Shown here: positions 57,841-64,000 of the stretch, in pieces
Layout: each line of letters begins with the position of its first letter
How positions within the stretch are numbered: position 1 is the first letter of the stretch
Source: Epiperipatus broadwayi
Taxonomy: Eukaryota; Onychophora; Udeonychophora; Euonychophora; Peripatidae
DNA: 64,000 nt
Direction of reading: 5' to 3'
Assembly (NCBI GenBank): GCA_028023455.1
Contig: JAQFVV010012418.1
Coordinates: forward strand, 5,389,244-5,453,243
Position numbers and translations under genes: made by a program
Notes under the pieces: model-generated
What the model was told of the DNA's origin: nothing
The model's database searches: none
The model's input: only the letters and a program-made list of their open reading frames with translations

Positions 57841-58189
57841 AGTTATACATTAACTATCAAAGCAAGTGGTGATTTTGCATGAACGAAGGGAAAATATTAC
57901 ACCAATGTCAATTGCAAAAAAATGAAAGCGTGGATGTAATACCAGAATTATTCAAGAGAACGAATACCAATGAGATAATACTAAATGAAGATACTAAACC
58001 AGAAATAGTTTACCCACCATGATGACCAAGTATGTGTTTGAGAGGGTAATGTAATAAGCGAAGCTGTGATAAATTCTCCTCAACATATGAAAAGAGGAAG
58101 AAGGATTCTGTATTACCTTCATGACTTCATTTCAAGTCCAAAGAAAAAAATAAATCTCTGAATTTGGGGGAAATGTTTAAATACACATA
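57841..58189 (+). other. Unclassified, possibly retroelement-derived
   Basis: It has slightly higher coding-like complexity than its surroundings (frames with LDVIPELFK-like and HMKRGRRILYYLHDFISS phrases) but has stops. No family recognised. Confidence 0.25.
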
Positions 58190-59040
58190 AAATGGTTGTG
58201 TAATAGGACGATGTGTATGTAAAATACACAGTAATTAAAGAATTTAGCTTCTTAAGATAGTAAACTTAAATAAATTAAAATGATATATAATCAGAAAAGA
58301 TTAATTTCTAAACAGTAATTTAAAATTTTAGCTTCTTAAGAATAGTAAAGTTAAACAAATTAACATGGTATTATATGATCAGAGAAGATTAATTTTTAAC
58401 TAAGAGCAATTAGTTAAAACTCTGGAGATAAGAACCTTTAAGTAAAAATATATAGTCTTGCATTGGTGGCCGAGAGGTCAGCGCAACTGCCTTGCATTTA
58501 CAGGCAGTTGCCCGGGTTGCGGGTTTGTGTCCCAGCAAATGCTATGACACTTAAAAAAAAAAAGTAAAAATATATACCATTAACAATTAAATGATTATGA
58601 GCTTCTGATTCATGCAATGATAACTAGAAATCCAAAACTAACTTTTTAATAGAACTTAACAAAACTTTTTTGGTCCAGGATGTATCTCGAATAAATGAAA
58701 TAATTATCTTATCGGTGAGATCTGAAAGAAGAACCAATCAGAAGAGTAATTAAACAATCAATTGATAGAAGGCAAGTGAGAAAAAGAAATGGACACTTGC
58801 TGTTGGAAATTTCTGATGTGCAGATGGACATTTAATCTTGATGTTAGATGTCACCATAAGTTCCTTAAGTTTTCAGTGCGGACTTTTCTCTGAATATATC
58901 AAAGCAAGTCAAGGGACCTAACAGGTCATAGATTTTCATTATTATTTCTTTATGCTTACGGTTTTATATATAGTTAATTTGTATAACTGTTAATTAATAA
59001 TGTAAACCTCATATAGATATATTAAATACTAAATTTTAAC
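58190..59040 (+). repeat. Duplicated segment, copy 2 (with SINE insertion)
   Basis: Counterpart of 54735-56365. It has an extra internal duplication of the agtaatttaaaattttagcttcttaag phrase (two halves, near 58230 and 58315), a tRNA-derived SINE (58455-58561), and the empty site of the DNA transposon of copy 1 at about 58957-58985. Confidence 0.8.
58455..58561 (+). mobile_element. tRNA-derived SINE with poly-A tail
   Basis: Starts gtcttgcattggtggccgag with an A-box-like tggccgagaggtc, a hairpin actgcctt...aggcagt, a B-box-like gggtttgtgtccc, and an A tail. It is flanked by a perfect 15-bp duplication, aagtaaaaatatata (58440-58454 and 58562-58576). The paralogous site at 54926-54939 is empty. 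Probably transcribed by polymerase III and mobilised by a LINE. Confidence 0.88.
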
Positions 59041-62000
59041 CATATTGTGGTTTTTACCAGGGAATAAATTTAGATCTCGGACGGTATGGAGAGCAAGAGT
59101 TAATGCTCCCAGACATAGAAACCTACAATTTCCAATTTAATATGAAACAAGCCAGCAAATAATTTTTTTAAACTCTTCAAAAAAATAAACATTTTTCATA
59201 AAGAAGTTTGAATGCTTGGGTTAATCATGGCTTTCACAATTAACATGGTATTATAGTTTGACAGTATGAATCATAATTGATCAATGTATTTTTGATATAT
59301 ATAACTGACATGTATTTGTGATACATATATATAATTGTTAATGTTCTTTTTTATGATGAAGTATACAAATTAAATTTATGTTGTTAAATTATGTGCTCTA
59401 ATATATATATAATTTTTCTTATTTGTATTCAATATTAATTTTACAAAAACATGATAAAGCCCAAATATGATATTTATAAGGGCAGTAATATGAAATGAAA
59501 CTTAACTAGTATGCTGAGTTACTGTACTTAGAAATTAGGATTGATAATTGTGAAATGATTAAGAAAAAAGTGAATGCTAATGCAATAGTATTAGATAATA
59601 AGTTTAATAGTGTAGTACATTTTAATAACATGCATGTGCGATAGTGAAGTATTAATGTTTCTCAAAAGATATAATTTTAATGAAAAATATGTACAAATGT
59701 TGGACAAAGTATTAGAAAACCTCATAATATCTTTATTAAAAGAATGTATAGCCATCATTTGCTTCAAGAATTGTTCATATATTACATGGAATATTTAATT
59801 CCATTGTATTTGCAGATTATTTTTAAAAAATTTTAAAACCATTCCTTATAGACAAAAACTCAACTTTCTGAGATTATCAAATGGAAACTCAACTTTTTAT
59901 TCAGTATCCAAGAAGGCAAGCAACGAGACATGTGTAACATCATCCTGTTCATCTTGGAAATTGTTGTTTGGAAATGTTTATACTATGACATTAACATAGT
60001 TCTAATATACTTAAATAATTTATATGTATTAATTTAGAGTAATGATTGAATCTAGAGAATGTCATAATATAGATAACTAAATCATAATAGATTTGCCGTA
60101 TGTCATAAATGGAAAAAGGTTGACTGGTTGGTCATTTTTTTAATGTAATTACCAGGTATTATACTTTCCATTAGTTAAAAAAAATTGTAAATAAAGTTTT
60201 AATTTATCATGTGATCCAGTCAGTGATATAGTGCACTCCATTCACATAAGAAAATAATGTCTTAAGTATTAATTATCGATAAAGGGTCTGCTTTTGAAAT
60301 TTACAATGAAATGTTTTTGCAGATATTGGATTGTTTAGATGTTGATCTATGCAATGATTTTTTCTACTACTGTTTGTTTATTCAAATCCTCAGAATTGAT
60401 TCATGATCTTTAGGGAGTGCAATCATTAATAAGAAATAATTATCTGAGGAATACAACATTAAGAAATCATCGTTGATGATAGAATATAGTGGAGGACTAC
60501 AATTACGCAAAGTGCTGAAATCTTTCAGAATAGAAAGTTTGCTGTAGGAGAGCAACATGTCAAATAGACCAAAGAACAAAGTATGATATATGTAGATATA
60601 TTTCTGTTTCATGGTTTGGGTAGTCATTGGATTTGTCTTTCTGTAATTTTTTTTCTTCCATTGTTAATGTTATTTTTATTTATAAATATCTGCTAATAAT
60701 GATGAATCAGTAAAGCTACATCATCTATTGCTAAAATAACTCAATTATTAACATCCATACGTGACTTGGGTGGCATGGCATTTATCAAATCATTAGCTTT
60801 GGATCAACTGTAAATTATAACATTTCTATGCAATTCATTGGAAGGTTTATTGAATATAAATATACTTCAATTTTCCCTTCAGGGTTAGTGATGTTTTTCC
60901 ATTTGAATATACAACTTATTTTCAAATATCTTACACCAGTAGAAAAATAAACAATTTATTTTTAAAACTTAGAAAATAAAATAAAAATTTAATGTGGAAT
61001 TGTAATTTTATAATGTAGTAATGATAATAAACAATTTGGAAAAAGTTTGGAATTATCTAAGTGATTATTACATATCACATAATTATAGGCTCATTTTTTC
61101 TTGAAACTCATTTTTATAAATTGTTTGTGGGTGTGTGTGTGTTTATAAGATAAGAGAATCTTTAAATAACCCACTACAGTGCAAAAGTTTTTTCAACAGC
61201 ACTTTACAGAAAAATAGTGAAAGAGAAAACGTTGATCATCTTGCCAATTGCTGACTAAGCATTTGGGTGATTTCCCATTCTTGTTTTCCATTAATTTATT
61301 GACCAAAATTGGATGATTGGCTGATTGATTGTAGATTAACTGCTTAATTCTGATTGGCACCAAAGAATACTTTCCAAATTTTATCCAGCTTGAATTTAAA
61401 GCCAAGTTATGGAAATGGCAAGATAAATGTGCTACCATTCTACTATAAAATTGTTTGTGAGTATAAAGGTATCCATGGGTTTAGCATCCATAGCAATATA
61501 ATATCTTCCTATCAGTGGAAAGCACTGCATCATATTTCATTCATATTATTTTTACAGTTAGTGCATCAAAACATAGACCAATGTTGATTCATCTATGATT
61601 TTCATTCTCTCGATAATAATAACTAGTAATGACTTATTGATCACTATTGGTTACCTAGCTAAATTGGTTAAATCTAGTTACCTAAAAGAAAATCTTAAGC
61701 CTATTTGTGACCTGAAAAAATTTCAAGAAAGCCCTGAACTGACACTGCCAGTTAATGATATAATATATAATTGCCCCACAACTACATGATAAGATTCTAA
61801 TGTGAGTGTGCATATATATGCACAGAAAATGTATCTACATTTCAATTACCAATTTTGTATTTACATAGGTAGTTGGACTGTAATTATGTAATTTAAAAAC
61901 TATTAACACAATGTCAAACATTTAATTTTACAACAGTGAACAAGACATTTGTTGCAATATTCAAATGAAAAGAGGGGAGTCCCATTCGGGATATTTATAT

Positions 62001-62103
62001 CTTTCAAACTAGACAATTTTACAACTATAATTGAAACTATAATGATAAACAGAAACAGTATTAATAATAAATTTGACTTTTAATGAAAAGACCAGTAAAC
62101 TGC
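59041..62103 (+). other. Intergenic, no supported gene
   Basis: About 3 kb of AT-rich DNA. Open stretches at 60382-60627 and 61193-61789 have no recognisable motif, lack neighbours in frame and overlap on both strands; I treat them as chance. A (GT)n stretch occurs near 61127-61142. Confidence 0.45.
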
Positions 62104-62190
62104 TTAGTCACAACTTTTTTACACTTGCCATCCTCACATTCAGACTGAAATTTTACACGACACATTATATGTTACCATCCTATTATAAGG
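62104..62190. repeat. Fragment of the hAT-type element at 62748
   Basis: The phrase gaaattttacacgac-cattatatgttaccat occurs here and in the complete element near 62790, with matching sequence on both sides. Truncated copy. Confidence 0.6.
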
Positions 62191-62747
62191 AGATTGTTCT
62201 AAAATTCTCAGGCATAGATTTCATAATGATATATCAGAAGTGATGATATTAGTTCAATCGAAAAAATAGACATTGCTAAAATATATAATACTTCCTTAAA
62301 TTTTACAAAAATTATTTAAACATAATCAATTGAATTCACATTTAGCAAAAAGTAACAGTTTTGATATTGTTTATTTATTGTCAAATGGCTAGTCTTATAA
62401 ATATATGGAAAAAAAATTGAATAGAAAAACTTAGTCTTGTAAATGCAGATTGCCAGTGTATGATTAATAATATTTCCTTTCTTCAAATGGGACAATTGTA
62501 AACTAGTTATTGTTCAAGATACAAAAAGAACATGCAATCCAATCATATACCAATAACACTTCAAAGGATAATGAAATTGTTTTATTATAAAGATTGTGAA
62601 CTAAATTTATGAATTTAAATTTTTTTATTAAAGGCTATAATAAAATAAAATTGAATTTTTTTTTTTTTTGTGGTGTAAAAGGTGACAGCTCAAGCTCTTG
62701 TATTAATTGATACCCTTATCATTTGTCCAAGACTCAGTCCCATAGAT

Positions 62748-63265
62748 CAATGGTGCATAATTTTTTTACACTTATGACCCTCATATTCATATTGAAATTT
62801 TACACGACCCATTATATGTTACCATTGTACTATAAGCGTAGTGATAATAAATTTATCACATACAAATATATATCTATATTATATTTCAGTACATACAATT
62901 TGATATATGATCTTTGAAAAAACTGCATATTAACAAAAAATATATAATATTTGGTTCTCATTAGATCTGTTGATTTGTAGCAGTTACAACTTTTTTAACC
63001 TGATTTAGAAAATGTAATACTACATATCAACTTTAGGAGGATACTAGTATGAAGAACAAAAGTCCTGAGAGTGAACAAGAGAAATGAGAGCAATATAAGC
63101 GAAGTGTCATTATGATGTACTGTTTTTATGTATTTTTAATAGTGTTTAGGTTTTTGTTTTTTCAATTAAAAATTTATTATCCAACGAGAACTTCTCAAGA
63201 TTTACATGACCCCCAAAATTCTGTAACCCCTTGAGGGGTCATGACCCACATATTGCGCACTACTG
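62748..63265. mobile_element. Non-autonomous hAT-type DNA transposon (518 bp)
   Basis: Begins caatggtgcataattttt and ends with the inverse type atattgcgcactactg, and has an exact 8-bp target duplication ccatagat (62740-62747 and 63266-63273). A gaggggtcatgacccacata stretch near the right end is typical of hAT-type ends. No transposase. It is of a different family from the hAT-type element at 7533 but almost the same length. Confidence 0.85.
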
Positions 63266-63295
63266 CCATAGATGAATAAACATAGGCATTTAATG

Positions 63296-63393
63296 TTTTT
63301 TTTTCATATGTCAAATGCGTTGACTAGGAAGCGAACACGGGCCAGCTGCTCGAAAGGCAACTATGCTAACTACTAGGCCATCAACGCTTGCCA
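63296..63393 (-). mobile_element. tRNA-derived SINE, minus strand
   Basis: Read on the minus strand: gcaagcgttgatggcctagt (A-box-like tggcctagtagttagc), agttgccttt, gtgttcgcttcc (B-box-like), acgcatttgacatatg and an A tail. It follows the same plan as the SINE at 58455, so the two are diverged members of one family. No convincing target duplication was seen. Confidence 0.72.
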
Positions 63394-64000
63394 TTGTACT
63401 GTAATAATACAAAATATTTGATAGAAATAAATGCAATACTTCAGGATTATAGCTTTTGAATTATTAGAGGTGTAGCCAATATTAGAAACAACCAATTAGT
63501 TTTTCAGAACCTGTATTTTCTTTTTTTTTAAATATTTTTTCAAAATCTTAAAAATGAGGAAATTATTAGAAGATAAGTTTAATTGCAGTAAATTGGTCTT
63601 ATAATGAGAAAATGAAATTTTAAAAATTAAGAAGGATCTAGTAGTTAATGCATATATTTACTATACCATGAACTGAAGTTTGAATTGGAGTAAACCTTGA
63701 AATTTCTTCAGATTATCTGATAAATAATCCATAGCTAATCTTGTATTGGCTAGAAATGGATATCTAGTTATTCTTAGCTAGAGGATATTCTCAGATTGGA
63801 TTGAATTATTAATGTACTGGTTTAAAATATATAAAAAAAAAAGCATAAAATATCTTTACTAGAGATGAAGAATTATACTCTTTCACATAATTACAACAAA
63901 AATGATGCAATCTGATAAACTCATTGAGAAAATCAATTTAGTCCTGCATATAAAACAACTCATAATGGAAATAAAAAAGCAACTATCAATCTTTATGGGT
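63394..64000 (+). other. Intergenic, nothing recognised
   Basis: AT-rich sequence to the end of the window without a supported feature. Confidence 0.45.

Noticed and set aside
61193-61789. Overlapping open frames on both strands
   Set aside because: Neither has a recognisable motif, splice partners or neighbours; expected by chance in this length of DNA.
1-64000. CRISPR arrays, bacterial operons or rRNA genes
   Set aside because: None seen. Repeats are irregular and eukaryotic in type, and the only gene has spliceosomal introns.

Overview
The window is very AT-rich eukaryotic DNA (I estimate about three quarters A+T). It has one recognisable host gene spread over about 50 kb and a dense load of transposable elements. 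The host gene lies on the + strand and encodes SNAPC1 (SNAP43), a subunit of the snRNA-activating protein complex. I could assemble 11 coding exons (4625-54312) that join in frame with GT-AG introns into a 348-residue protein ending in a stop; human SNAPC1 is about 368 residues. The exon/intron structure and the mixture of Penelope-like, Jockey-like and RTE-like retroelements with hAT-like and other short DNA elements suggest an arthropod. A spider or other arachnid is my best guess, but the sequence does not prove it.

Layout: 1-2156, probable 3' part of an LTR-type insertion; 2157-4270, a decayed RTE-like LINE whose reading frame resumes directly after it; 4625-54312, the SNAPC1 exons. Intron 1 holds a weak LINE remnant. 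Intron 2 holds a hAT-type short element, a Penelope-tail inverted pair and a palindromic hammerhead array. Intron 3 holds a Jockey-type LINE, an (AT)n tract, another LINE fragment and a head-to-head Penelope-like element (PLE) pair. Intron 7 holds a fold-back element, a long-inverted-repeat DNA element family, a PLE GIY-YIG fragment and a 1.09-kb tandem duplication. Intron 8 holds a large PLE split by an LTR-type insertion. Intron 10 holds one well-formed hammerhead-ribozyme repeat. Downstream (54480-64000) is a duplicated segment whose two copies each carry one private insertion, a second palindromic hammerhead array, two tRNA-derived SINEs and another hAT-type element. I found no second host gene.

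The most interesting signal is not the gene. It is a set of PLE or retrozyme-like repeats that carry hammerhead-ribozyme motifs and repeatedly occur as head-to-head inverted groups (minus copy on the left, plus copy on the right, 3' tails outward). I see this arrangement at 8716-8949, 11765-13075, 21500-22945, 35574-36200, 41889-43080 and 56525-57840. It fits a model in which reverse transcription is primed from both ends of one break, and the remnants sit mostly as passengers in the SNAPC1 introns.
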